This document shows, in pieces, positions 25,448 to 37,356 of a stretch of DNA of 64,000 nt (position 1 is its first letter; each line of letters opens with the position of its first letter). The DNA is from Gavia stellata. Taxonomy: Eukaryota > Chordata > Aves > Gaviiformes > Gaviidae. The stretch spans positions 2,022,155 to 2,086,154 of the forward strand of contig NC_082596.1 of NCBI RefSeq assembly GCF_030936135.1, read 5' to 3'. The notes beneath the pieces are model-generated. The model was not told the origin of the DNA, made no database searches, and saw only the letters and a program-made list of their open reading frames with translations. Made by a program: the position numbers and the translations under genes.

Positions 25448-26722
25448 GCATGGCACTTAGAAGAGGCAGCATGAAGCACAGAGTCCTTTCAGTGACTGGA
25501 GCTGGCAGGCAAACACAGCATGGGGATGAAGCAACAAAACAATTACAAATGGCATAATAAACGCCTGGTTGCAGATAATAACTAGCAGTTTAAATACCTA
25601 AGGGACTCATCGGATAGACGTCATGGGGGAGTTGTGACGTGACGGGTCCAGGCTGTAGGACAGTTGGACTCGCTGTGTGTGGTTGTCACCCTTCCCTTCT
25701 GCTGTCAGAGCTACCAGCTTACAGCCTCAAACAGCCAAACCCACACGATAAATTTAGCCCTGCGCCAAGCTGTGCGTGTGGGCAAGGCTGGAGGAGTGCT
25801 GGGAGGGAGGCTGGAAGTGGGATGGAGCTGTCAAGCCTCGCAAAAGGGGGAGCAGCCGTGCCCTGGGCAGGGGTCCGCAGGGGTGGGGATGGCAGACGAG
25901 GACAGCCAAGGTTTCCTGTGGTCAGTAGCCACCCCATCTGTCCCACGGCCACCCACGCCACCAAGATGAGTATCACACCAGGCAGGAAAACACCAAACCA
26001 CCTTTCTGAAGCACAGCATCCCCTGATGTGTTGCCTAATTCTCTGCAAGGCTCAGGGCGGGGGGTGAGGTCCGTGTTTCATTTGTGGGGTGGCCAGCATC
26101 ATCAGGATACCAGTGAGACCTGCTGGGTCACGCAAGTCGGGGAAGAGGGAGAGGGAGGAATCGACCTGGCTGTCCCCAACAGGTACCAGGGTTTGGTGAC
26201 ACCTCACTGCTGGGGGCCTGTGTGGAAATGCTGTGGGAAATTCAGCTCTGGGGGACATTCCAACTCTTTGGGGAAACCAGGAGTTTTTCAAACCAAAGCC
26301 AGAAGCTGAAATGACAGCATTTCCTAAGCAATATTTGGGGTTGAGCCGTATTTTTGTTTGTGGTACAGATCAAAAGAGGGGTTTCTTTTAATTTTTATTC
26401 CCCTTTTCTTTCTTGACCTTTGACTTCATAAAACATCTTCAGTTTCAACCATCATGAATGGAAATGGCCTTCGGGGACTCACACTGTGGCCTTCACTGAC
26501 CTATTCTAAATGCTGGATGCCTCAGTCTGTGCCTGCCCCCCAAGTTGCAGAGAGCTGGGTACTTCTGGGGTGACTCCCCCCTTCTAGGACAGGCATTGAA
26601 GATGGCACTTGAAGGGCTCAGTGGAGACCCCCAAGTCTTTCCAGAGGCCCAGGGGAAGTGAATCAGAGAGACATACCATTTACATGCCTAAATTAGTTGC
26701 TTTGAATCCCAGCCCCAGTGAG

Positions 26723-26739
26723 AAAAAAAAAAAAAAAAA
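26723..26739. repeat. poly-A run (17 bases)
   Basis: Intergenic A homopolymer followed by GGGGGTGG. No adjacent SINE or processed gene was recognised. Confidence 0.85.
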
Positions 26740-26944
26740 GGGGGTGGCAAAACTATCAAAAAAACCCTGCCTACAAGGGGAAACTTGATGGAAGTTGGCA
26801 CATTTCCATAAAACTTTCATGTCTGGTGCACTAATGAATATTCTGAATTATGAGGGGGGAGACACAATAAAAAAAAGGCACTTTCCTGGGAAATGCTGGA
26901 CGGTTTCCAGCACAGAGAACCAGACTAAGCCCACGAGAGGGAGC

Positions 26945-27340
26945 TGGTGCCCCTGCGCGGCGCCGGACTGGCTACAAAAGCAATTTCCAGGGGGAAAACC
27001 AGCAGCTCTGCGAGGGATGAGATATCTTGGCTGGAAGCAGCCCAGGGAAGGATGGCTGTGGGACCGCGCTGCCGATGCCAGCCGCGCCAAGCTCCGCTCG
27101 CTGACGGCGGGCCCTGGCCAGCCTCCAGTGTCTGCTTGCTCCCACGCCGGTGGCAGCCGGGGATGTGCCTTGGTTTGACTGTGCAGGATAATTCTGGTGC
27201 ATCTAATATCAGCTCCTGGGGCGCCTGTGCTAGAAGAGCATTTGCATCCAAACCGCAAAAGCTGGTACCAAGCCCGGCAAGGTTTCAATCCAGAGCCTGT
27301 GGCCATGGGCTGCTTGGAAGTGGGGTGCGACCCTCTGTCC
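26945..27340. promoter_or_regulatory. small CpG-rich patch, possible regulatory element
   Basis: CpG dinucleotides cluster here (for example gcgcggcgccgg near 26957 and the stretch around 27065-27115), about 20 by eye in 400 bases, while the surrounding DNA is CpG-poor. It lies in the 14.7 kb gap between Ly6 genes B and C. No exon or TATA box was recognised next to it. Promoter or enhancer function is an inference from composition only. Confidence 0.4.
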
Positions 27341-28159
27341 CTCCCTCTCCTATGGCTGCGATGCTCTTGGGAGTCCCCAAAATTTCTGGGTTGATGTTGG
27401 GCTGGGCCTGAGCACCATGAAGGGAACCTTATCTTCTCAGCATCTATGAGGTCCTGGGGAGTAAAGAGGGAATCAAATTGGATGGTGCTGCTCCTTTCTG
27501 TCCTATCATGGGTGACTCTGTCCCCTCTTTCTGATTCTCCTACACATTCCCTCTCTGCAATGACTCCTTGAACATCTTCCTGCCCCTCTAATACTAAACT
27601 CCCGTGATTCCTTCTATTCCTCACATAAATGGTCACAGCCAAAAAACAAGACTAGCACCTGCAACCTGCAATGCATGCAAATAATGGCAATTCCACTTTT
27701 TCCTCCTATCTTCAGGTTTTAACCCTGTCTTCAGCCCACTGCCTGATGCCTTCAGCAATTGTTTGAAAGTAGGGAAGGGAAGAAGTCCACAAAGGTCGTT
27801 GGGGAGAAGGTGGTCTAGGAGAGACTTCAAACTAAGCTCTGCTACTGCTTCCCCATGTCTGACCTTGGGAGAGTCATTCAGTGTCTCTGATTCATGTGCT
27901 TAAGATGGAGATAAGCAAGGGAGGAACAGAAAACGGGCAGATACCGTTAGTTTTATAAAAGGAGGTTTTTGTACTTTCCCTACTTCAGAAAGCACAAACT
28001 TAAAGCTTGAGAGGAGAGGAAGGGGTGGAGAAGTGGTGGTAGATTTAGCTTTGCTCAAATACATGGATGTGGCTGACAGCCCTCACTGCTGTCTTCTGCA
28101 CCCTGGCCTCTGTTGTGGCTGCCACCAAGGGTCTTGCTTGAGCTACCCTGCCTATTACC

Positions 28160-28645
28160 CTGCACATTGAGGTGCTGGAGCATGTCCAGAGAAGGGCGAC
28201 GAAGCTGGTGAGGGGTCTGGAGCACAAGTCTGATGAGGAGTGGCTGAGGGAACTGGGGTTGTTCAGTCTGGAGAAGAGGAGGCTGAGGGGAGACCTCATC
28301 GCTCTCTGCAATTACTTGAAAGGGGGTTGCAGAGAGGTGGTTGTTGGTCTCTTCTCCCAAGTGACAAGGGATAGGACAAGGGGAAATGGCCTCAAGTTGC
28401 GCCAGGGGAGGTTTAGGCTGGATATTGGGGAAAACTTCTTTCCTGAGAGAGTGGTGAAACACTGGAATAAGCTGCCCAGGGAAGTGGTGGAGTCACCATC
28501 ACTGGAGGTTTTCAAGGAATGTGTGGACGTGGCATTGCGGGACATGGTTTAATGGGCATGGTGGTGTTAGCTGATGGTTGGACTTGATGATCTTACAGGT
28601 CTTTTCCAACCTTAGTGATTCTGTGATTCTTTGATTCTGTGTGAG
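28160..28645 (+). mobile_element. CR1 LINE 3' fragment with open C-terminal ORF2
   Basis: This is a 5'-truncated CR1 retrotransposon. Positions 28172-28552 read as one open frame of 126 residues matching the C-terminal part of CR1 ORF2 after the reverse transcriptase (motifs [34 protein letters not shown]). The 3' UTR follows, with GGTTGGACTTGATGATCTT, and the end carries the octamer-like repeat gattctgtgattctttgattctgtg. No premature stop breaks the frame, so the copy is relatively young. Neither the reverse transcriptase nor the endonuclease domain is present, so it cannot move on its own. Confidence 0.93.
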
Positions 28646-31600
28646 ATAACAATGCAGGGCTTCTCACCCTGACCTGGAGGGCTCTTTGGATCTTGGCATT
28701 CAGTATCTTGGTGATGTTTCACCCAGCTGGTTCAGGGATGTCCTTACACTGGGACCAGGAAGGGTCAGCCTGCCCACCCACTGCAGATGTCTGTGCACTC
28801 AGAGCTTGCCTCTCCCAGGACCCTGCAGCACTGTGCTGCTACAACCTGTGTGAACACTCATCCTCTCCATAATGCAATGCAGAAACCTGCCATGGCAAAG
28901 CCCGGGCTGCTCCCACGTCACTCACTCCTCCAGAAATGCTGTTCTTTGACTCACTGTGGTGCCAAGGAGCTTTTGTTAGGAGCTCTGTTAGGAGCTGGGC
29001 ATGCAAACAGAGCGGAAGGACATCTGTCCCCCACTTCCCCATCACACAGGAGCTTTTACAATGGATGGATGTAGACACAGAGTTGAAGACAAGGGTGTGG
29101 GCATTGCTCAGTGCATCGGCCACATGGCCACTGCCTGATTTGTTATCAGCAGGGTGACAGGTCTTGTCATGGGCTGAGGATGCTCAGTAGGTCTGATGGG
29201 GTCCAGGACCCCTTGTTCAACCCCGAGGCTTCTGACAGTGCAAATAGTGGAGCTGCAGGGCCAGGACTTGGTCCCTGAGCCCAATGCCAGGACGAGATGC
29301 AGAGCCCGTGTCCTCAAAAAGCCTTGAAAGGCAGCAGCGAGGGCTGCACGCTGTCACTGAGCTGCCTCTCCCTTCGGCAGGCAGGCTGCCCTCCTCCCCA
29401 GCACTGGCGTGAGCGAGAAGGAGGGCTGAGCACAGCACAGCCCGTGGTACAGCAGACAGGAGAGTGAGGAGGAGGCTTGGGGATTTGCCCCACCCTGAAA
29501 AAGCTGGGAGACTGGCTTGTCCGCTCATCATCCAGCTCCTGGCTGGATGTCAGCTGTGGTGAGAAGGGAGGTGGTACTTTACCCCTTCCCCACAGCAGAA
29601 AAACCTCCCCAGGCTTCTCTGTGTCTCCTTTCCCCATGCTCAGAGCAGTAAAAAGCTTTTCCTGGGCATGTGGACCTTGCTGCTGGGGTGGATGTATCTG
29701 AAGACAGATGCTCTTCCCAAGGTTTGCTGCCTGCTGTGGGGCTGAAGGATTTGGAGCAAGCAAAGCTTGAGGAATTTCTAGGTCTGACCATATTTCATTT
29801 CCCAAAATAACCAACATCACCAAGGCACGGTGGCAGAAACCCAGCGCTTTCTCTAAATGTTGTCCTGCTTCCAAACAAAGCGCCAGGAATGGTGCTCAGC
29901 ATCTCCCAGGCATTACTGAAATGGTCCTGTTTGCATGGCCCCTTCCTCTTATTTTGAGAAAGAGGGAGCTGGGTCAGAGGCTGTCACAGCAGCCTCCCCG
30001 CAGATAATCTCACCTCCCACTCCAGACCCTCCACGCTAAATGCTGCACTGCACGCATTGGCATGAGTGTGAAGAAGCAAACGGGTGAAACCGAGCTGCTG
30101 AGGCTAAATGCTACATGGGGAGGCTCCATCCAGACAGGTAAACAGCACAGGGCAGGGTCCATCCTCCAGCCCTGAGACCACATGGTATGGTATGCTTGTG
30201 GTACCCTTTCCATCCCAAAAACAGGGTGGCCACATCCAAATGGCCCGTTGGCCCTGGGTTGTCTCCTGAGCATGGTCTGGGAGGTGTTTCTTGGCATAGG
30301 TGAGTGTTGATGGTGGGCAATTGTGCCAGCCTGTGCCCTGTCCTTGACTTATTTACTGGTGTAGAAATAGGTTCACAGCTCTTTTTTGTTATCATAGCAC
30401 TTCGTGGGTCTGGCCAGGACCCCACTGCGCTGTACAACTGGCATGAGAAACCCAACGGAAGCAATGCCTGACTCCAGCACGTGCAAGGATTGCTTGCTCA
30501 GGATGACATGTTGCATCCTCCCCTTCCTGGCCACCCTTCCCTTGGGAAATGAGATGGGATCAGAGTGGGTGGGCAGGACCCATCCCACCATCAGGACCAG
30601 GTGGCAGCGAGGGCACTGGAGATATCATGGCCTGGTTTTGGCTGTGGAAGTGACACCAGAGGCATTGCTTGGTGCGGTGGATAAATGTCAGAGGAGAGGA
30701 AAGGAGAGAGACACCCTGTTATGCCTGCTGTGAAAGCAATGTCCAGAGGACAGGGGGTGAGCTTTTGGCGGCAGAACAGGTCTTCTGGTGCTAAGCCCAC
30801 CCCAGATTTGTTTCTGTTGGCACTTCCTTCATCCCATCTCCCTTTCAGCTTGAGAGAAAATGGGTTTTCCTCCACACAGGGAGGTAGGAGAGAGTGGCTG
30901 TGAGCAAAACCAGGGCCTGATGCCAAGCGCTGTGTTTACAGCCCAGAAATGGGAGGGCACATCCTTGGGCTTTGCTTTCAGAGGAAGGAAAGCTTCGTGG
31001 CCCTCTTTTCCCATCAGAGATCATGTTTTCTTCACCTCACCCTGCTCCTGCAGCAGTGGTTGGGTTGCAAAGCAAAGCTGGCAGGAGCAGCGACCGCAGC
31101 TGGTGCAGGCTGAGGAGCAAAAGCCACCGCTCTCCCATGCCTGTGACTTTGGGCATGCCTCTCCTCACTCAGACTCAATTTTGAGGCTCTGGGAGCCTTT
31201 GCTGAAACATTGTAAAGTCCCTTCAAGGCATGGTTGTCTTTTTCCTGACATTTTAACAAGTTGGGAGTGGGTGAAAGCCTGGTACACAGTATGTGCAATC
31301 AAGATGGGGCGAGTTGTTCCTACCGTGCCCTTTCCTTGGCAAGCGGGAGGGTGTCTGCAAACCCAGGGAGGCTTTTCCACCTTGGTAGTGCTCCCTGGAT
31401 CATTGTGGGTGGCTTTTGGTTCCCATGCCCCTCCCAGCCTGTCATCCGTGAGGTTCACAAGACCTTGTTTGCGCTGAGTGGTTGGTGAGCTGGCTTTGGA
31501 GGGGCTGCTCTGCCAGTGGATGGGCTCAATCATGGCACATGAGCTGCTCTCGCCATACCCCACGAGGGGTGGGGATGGGGTGAGAGGAGCCAAAGCCCAG

Positions 31601-32419
31601 CTGCAGTGTGCAGGGATGTTCCTGACGTGGACTGATGCTTTTGCCTCCTTCTGCCCGATCACCAGTGCAAACGCACCCCAGAAAACCATGCCCTGCTTTT
31701 CCAAAATAATAATAATTTAAAAAAAAAAACAAACACAGCCTTGAATTTTTGGCTAACCCTCCTGGGAAAATACCCTTCTGCTCGCCCAGCGAGGAATACG
31801 ATTGCATTCCCAGATATCGTCCTGTTTGTTTCTCTGCCCTGCTGAACACACCCGTTGGGCTGGGATGGTTTCAGACAGGATATTTCCTTGATCTGCAGCT
31901 CCTCTGCCTGCCGTGGGATCTCCTCCTCCAGGGACAGCCCTGCTCTCCTTGCCCTCCTCGGCCGCAGTTGCGGAGGTTTCAGCATGGCTATTACCTGAGG
32001 TGTGACAAGTTTCTAGACGTAACGAGGGATGGCCCAAGCTCTTGTTCTCACCATGCAACTGGGGTTTTGGTGCCGTATCTGGCTGGGTCAGCAGGAGTGG
32101 GTCAGGAGAGAAACCGGAGCATCCTGATCTTCCCACGCATGTGCTGAGTTTTTCCACTCATGATGAGTTTTTCCACTCCCAGTTGGAGTCCACCTGGAAA
32201 AAATCAGACCCAGAGCCACTGAAACAAGTTAAGAGTAGTGAGATTGTTTACAGAGCTTATCACAGCTTTTCCACAGACAGAGAAATGCACTTTTCTCATT
32301 TTACTCTCAGCTTTCACCTAACCTTGGAAATTTCAGCTATTGGGTTTCAAGACAGAGGATGTCTTCCAGGCCTGAAATATCCATCATGCAACAGATGAGT
32401 CAAGAACCTAAAGCAAGTT

Positions 32420-32443
32420 AAAAAAAAAAAAAAAAAAAAAAAA
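32420..32443. repeat. poly-A run (24 bases)
   Basis: Longest A homopolymer in the window, intergenic between Ly6 genes B and C. It could be the tail of a retroposed sequence, but the flank at 31990-32420 is not recognised. Confidence 0.9.
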
Positions 32444-35400
32444 GAGCAATTTGAAAACCGTGACTGTTTTCTTGCCTTCTGGGGTGGGTTGTGCGTGTCT
32501 ACCCTACATAATGGGTAGAGATGGAAAATTTTATTTCTTACGGAAGTAAAATGGATGACTAGACTAAGGCTTTCTTGGTGTCACAGTGGAGGTTCTCACA
32601 AGGCCAGCTGCTACCACAGCTGTGTCCTAGATGAGTTTCTATCACATATCACTGGCCTGGCAGGTTCAAATGACTGCTCTCTACACCACCATGTAGCTTC
32701 AACATCTTAAAGTTTAATTTAAAAAAACCCACAGAACAGAAACAACAACCCCACAGTGATCAGAAAGATAGTTGTGAAGACAAACATGAGAGCTATCACC
32801 TACTTTTCTTCCCGGAGAGGCTGGCCAAAATATTCTGTGGCAAAGCTTTTGATTGGCCTTTCATAAGTGTTTGTACTGGCACAGTTCAGATGCCTATCAC
32901 AGCCCAAGATTTCCGAAGAAAGACCAGAGCCTCCCTTGTCAGGACCAGCGTGAACACGCGGCAGAGGAGATGGTCCCATTTTGGAGCCTGCATGTTGACT
33001 CCTTGTGTCATGAAAGAGGATCAGGAGGGCTGGACCTTGGACACTGGGAAATTCCCACTTTCAGTGAAAAAGCAATGACAGTTTTGGGAATTACCAACTG
33101 AGCTGTGTTACAAGTGCAAACTTAAATAAACCTGTGAGGATCGTTTCTCCCCAAACTGAGTTGTGGCCAGTGGCGTCCTCCTTGGCGAGGACTGACATGA
33201 ACTCTTTTGAGGGAATCCCAAGAGGGTAATGGGTTTTTCTCTCTCACCTCTTCTTCCTCCCCCCAACCATCCTTATTCACTGTCCTTTTCCTTCAGAGCC
33301 TGCAGGTCTCCAATACCCCCCCTCCTGGCTGCAGAGATGCCACCACAGAATAATAAACCTTGGCCCTGGATCCGAGAAGGATGATTCACCTCCATAACTC
33401 CAACCTCTTTCCTCTACAAACAGGGCAGTTACAGCCAAATTGCTTGCAAGGAGCAGCCCCATGTCAGGGCACTGTTTGGGACAATGCTGGTTGGGGTGTG
33501 CCCAAGCCATGTTGATGGTCCAATGGCACGGACGGTGTTGGGGCTGGGCTTGTGCCCTGTTTGGTGAGCTAGTCGGGATCTGGCCCTTCAGGCAGGGCAT
33601 TGGCGGGGATGGGAGTCATGGGGTTGACGCCATTCATGACGGTGCCCTTTGGTATCACCCCATGAGCCTCCAAGCTGATGGGAGTGAATTATCTCTTAGG
33701 ACCTTAGAGGTTAAGGGAATGTGACAAAACAACTTTGGTTCCCTGTTGGCTGATAGCTGCGACCCCGAAGGACTCAGGTTCCTCACCCATTGTGACCGAT
33801 AGCAAGGCTCCTGGTAACCGTCACAGCAATGATGCTGAGATGGAAGTCTATCTGGATCACCTTGTATTTAAGCCAGACACGGTGGATCTGGATCCTTCCT
33901 AGCTGGAGGTTTGGTAGCCTCTGTCATCTACCACAGGGCTGACCTGAGGAGCTCTCTCCTGTTGTTTGGAGACTACCAGGTCAGCTACAGACCCAGCTGG
34001 GCTTTGGGAAAGGGAAGAATAGAGCAGGCTGCCTGCAACAGTCAGGCCTTAGGTGGAAAAGGCAAAATATCACATGCAGGTCCTCCTTTTTTCCTGGATC
34101 CCATGATTTCCCCCCTTCACCTAATCCTGTTGTCATTGCACAGCCAGATGAAGCAAGCCAGCCTTCCCTGACCTGCCAAGGAAGGAGGAGAGGACATGAC
34201 CAGATCACCCTGATGCTGTCCGGGGCTGGGCTGGACCGCTTGCCCTGCATGCACCATCTGCAGAACGCAGGGACACTGGGGAGCACTACCCACGCCCATG
34301 GCTGCCTTCTTCCCACCTTGTCCCATGGCCTCTCCTTTCCCTGTTGAGGCTGCAGTTTACAACCCTGAGCTGAAACGGAGAGTTTCCTCCCTGCACCACG
34401 GAGGAGAGCTTCAAGAAAGAAAAAGGGAGAAAATGGGGAGAGTTGACATTACAACGTCCCCGGACCTGGCAGTTTGCTCCACCTCGCTGCTCCATCACGG
34501 ATTGAAAACACGCTTTGTCTGGCACCAGTTACACAAAAGGAACAGGCCTTGCACAATGCACTCCCAAGGTCTGGCACAAACATGCACTGTCAGCTGCCAA
34601 ACTCGAAGTGGGTTAAGGTTTCTTCCTTAAAATTCCCAGGCTTTGTTAACTGTTTAATATCCTTCGTGACACCGTTGGGTTAACACCCACCTAGCCCACT
34701 TTCTGCAGCAAGATTGACCCTGCTGCCCTCCACTCTTTTTTTTTTTTATATCCCTGGGAAAGTAGCTTTAACACCTCCACGTTGTGTTCCCTGAAGGCTC
34801 CTGACACCATCTGCACTTCCCACTACCCCAGCTGTCTTTGCCTCCGCTTTTCTTCCAGCTCTCTTCTCCCCTTGCTTGAAAAAGTGGACTGCTCTCTACT
34901 TCAAAGGACACCCGTCCCCCACCCCACCGCTGTGGAGCTGGTTGGAGCCCAGAGTCCTTGCAGTGGCCCTGCGCGTGATTGCAATATCAACAGCGCACAA
35001 GAATAGTGTGCTTTTGGGACCTGGCCAGACCCCAGTCTGTGTCCCAAAGCTTTTGCAGTCTTCTCCTTCAGGGACACAGGGATGCCCCAGATGCCTTCTC
35101 CATCCAAGCCCCACAGGAGACCCCGCAGTCTGACTCCAGTGGCTGATTAAACTGGGATTTGTGGAGCTGTTGAAAATGCTCCTCAGACCGCGAAGGGCTA
35201 TAGTTAATACCTGAACAGTGTCTGCACATAACAACATGTACATTTTGCACAGAGCTAAGTAATGCCACCATAGGAGAAAGAGTGAAGCACCGATACTTCC
35301 CTCCCATCCCATCTTATTTCTTACCCTCACTTTGCCTGTCTTTAATTATTTCCCCCCAAGCTTTGTGTGTTTGCTTTGATTTATTTTGCTTTGTGCCAAT

Positions 35401-37296
35401 ATTTCTCAACTCCTTCTCTCTTTCCAGTTCTGGGTGAAATATTAATCTTGTTTATTATTATTAACCTTCCCTCTCTCTAATCTATTTAAATGCTTTCCCA
35501 CATTTCCACTTCCTACAGCCCATTTCTCACTTGCAGATTTTCTATTCAGCTGCACTTTGCTTTAACAGTGTCATTTATTTACTCTTCATTTATTTGTTTT
35601 AGTTTCAAAGCTTTTCTTCTTTGTTGTGGGCTGTGTTCAGGCATTGCTCCCTTCTCCCTGCTGAGGAGCTGCATTTTTCTGCTTGGTTGGCTCCAAGGTG
35701 AGCTGAATTCAGTGCGATAATTCAGTTTCATTTCTGGATTTTTTATGTGGATGGAAGGGAAGGAAGTTCTGGTTTCCATTTCACCAGCTGGCTGAGAGAA
35801 GCCTGTCTATTATATGTAGAACAAACGTGTGGACTAATACCTACTAGTTCCCCCCATGCTCTAGCAGATCATGTTTCCTGCCTGATGCCACTCACGCATG
35901 TATTTTTACAAAGTCTTGTTCAGAGAATATAGTTTTTTCATAGATTATTTCCTAAGTATAGTTGCTACATTATCTGTCACGTGGGTGTCTCGCATCCTTG
36001 CTAAAAGAGGAGATGATTAAAGATTCATGCTCAAGGTCAGGGCACATCCAGAGAACAGAGTGGAAGGCTGAAAACTGGATGCTCATCCCCTCCACCCTGC
36101 TCTGGGCACAGGCAGAGACAGAAATTGTTGGGGGCTGAAGCTGCTGTAGAAAGGAGGAACTGAGCAAAGGAAGAATGACTGGAAGCAAAAGACCCGTCAC
36201 AGGGGTTTGGCAAGGAGCCATACGCCCAGGATCCTGCAGACAGGTGATCAGAGGAAAAGCCTATGCACCAACTCCTTGGGGAGTAATTTGGGGAAAAGAA
36301 AGAGCAACTGGCTGTTTTTATTCTGTTTCCGCATCATTTGTGACCTTACAAACCTTGACTCTGGGCTCCCCTTGGTCATTTCTCTCTCTAAAGATGAAGG
36401 GTTCTGGTCTGCGGAGATGTCTTCTTGACCAGGACTTGATTTATTTCTCAGTCATTTTCACTCCCTTTCATCGTTTAACTCCTGCAGCCATTTCCATGCA
36501 CTTTGTGAGTCTGCTGCATCCTGAGTCATTTGGAAAGAGGTGATGAAGTGGTTGTGGGAGCAGAAGGAGGAAGCCCAGAAGGACTGAAAAGGTCATGAGA
36601 GACTGGAAAAACCTGACAGAGTCCAGAGTTGGTCTACAGGTAGCAACAGACATCATCTCTTGGAAACCCTGGATGCTTCTGGAGGACAGAGAAGCAGAGA
36701 AAAACAAAAGCATCAGACCCCATTCCTGCCTGGCCCATGGGATCCTCTGAGTGACAGTCCCCAGGCACAAATAGTGTCGTTGCAGGAATGATACAAGCTG
36801 GTTTTCTGCTTAAAGCACTTTCCTTAGTACTAGTGAGATAATTCTGAACGACTGCAGACGATCCAGCGAAAATCTTTTTTTTTTGCCTCCTTTCCCGCTT
36901 CCCGCAGATGTGAAGCTCTCATATCACGGCAGAGAGAAAGGATGGAGGATGCCAGGTGACACCTACTATTTTGCAAGCGATGAGCCACCCCAGACTGGCA
37001 CAGCTGCCTCTTCTTTGCTCCAGGTTTCGTGGTTCAGCCCAACAGAGTAAGAAGGGACTCCCATGTTTGAGTCAGATAAATTGTTCCCCAAATTAGCAAT
37101 GCAGACATGGTCAGCAGGAGTAGGCCTTGGAAAAAAAGATTGGATCTGAATGAGATGTAAAAAAAATTGCTACCTGGAGCCTCGTAATAGGTTCCTACGC
37201 ACAAACACACCCATCACTGATCACATCTTATGTGCTGTCACTCCCCAAACCTCAAATTACTGTAATCAAAGGAAGTCAAAGTAAACGCGGTCCCAG

Positions 37297-37303
37297 TATA
37301 AAA
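37297..37303 (+). promoter_or_regulatory. TATA box of Ly6 gene C
   Basis: TATAAAA stands 60 bases before the gene C start codon at 37357, giving a predicted 5' UTR of about 30 bases. Confidence 0.7.
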
Positions 37304-37356
37304 CCTTACCGTGGTGCACCATCCCACATTGTTCAGGCTCTGAGAGCACGACGACC

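Larger units (their letters stand above)
22696..37296. other. large intergenic region between Ly6 genes B and C
   Basis: 14.6 kb, the longest gap in the Ly6 array. It contains an orphan TATA box (23170), the 57-base duplication (25334), the CpG-rich patch (26945) and a CR1 fragment (28160). GATAAA at 22829, preceded by TA, may serve as a weak poly-A signal for gene B. I looked for Ly6 exon signatures on the + strand and found none. Confidence 0.55.

Noticed and set aside
29314-29874. 186-codon minus-strand open frame
   Set aside because: Low-complexity Pro/Ser-rich translation with no domain and no promoter or splice support.
30860-31477. 205-codon plus-strand open frame between Ly6 genes B and C
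   Set aside because: No recognisable domain; overlapped by open frames of similar length on the other strand, as expected for stop-poor GC-rich DNA.
32890-33130. 63-codon frame followed by AATAAA at 33124
   Set aside because: The basic, Arg-rich translation matches no known family, and a lone poly-A motif is common by chance.
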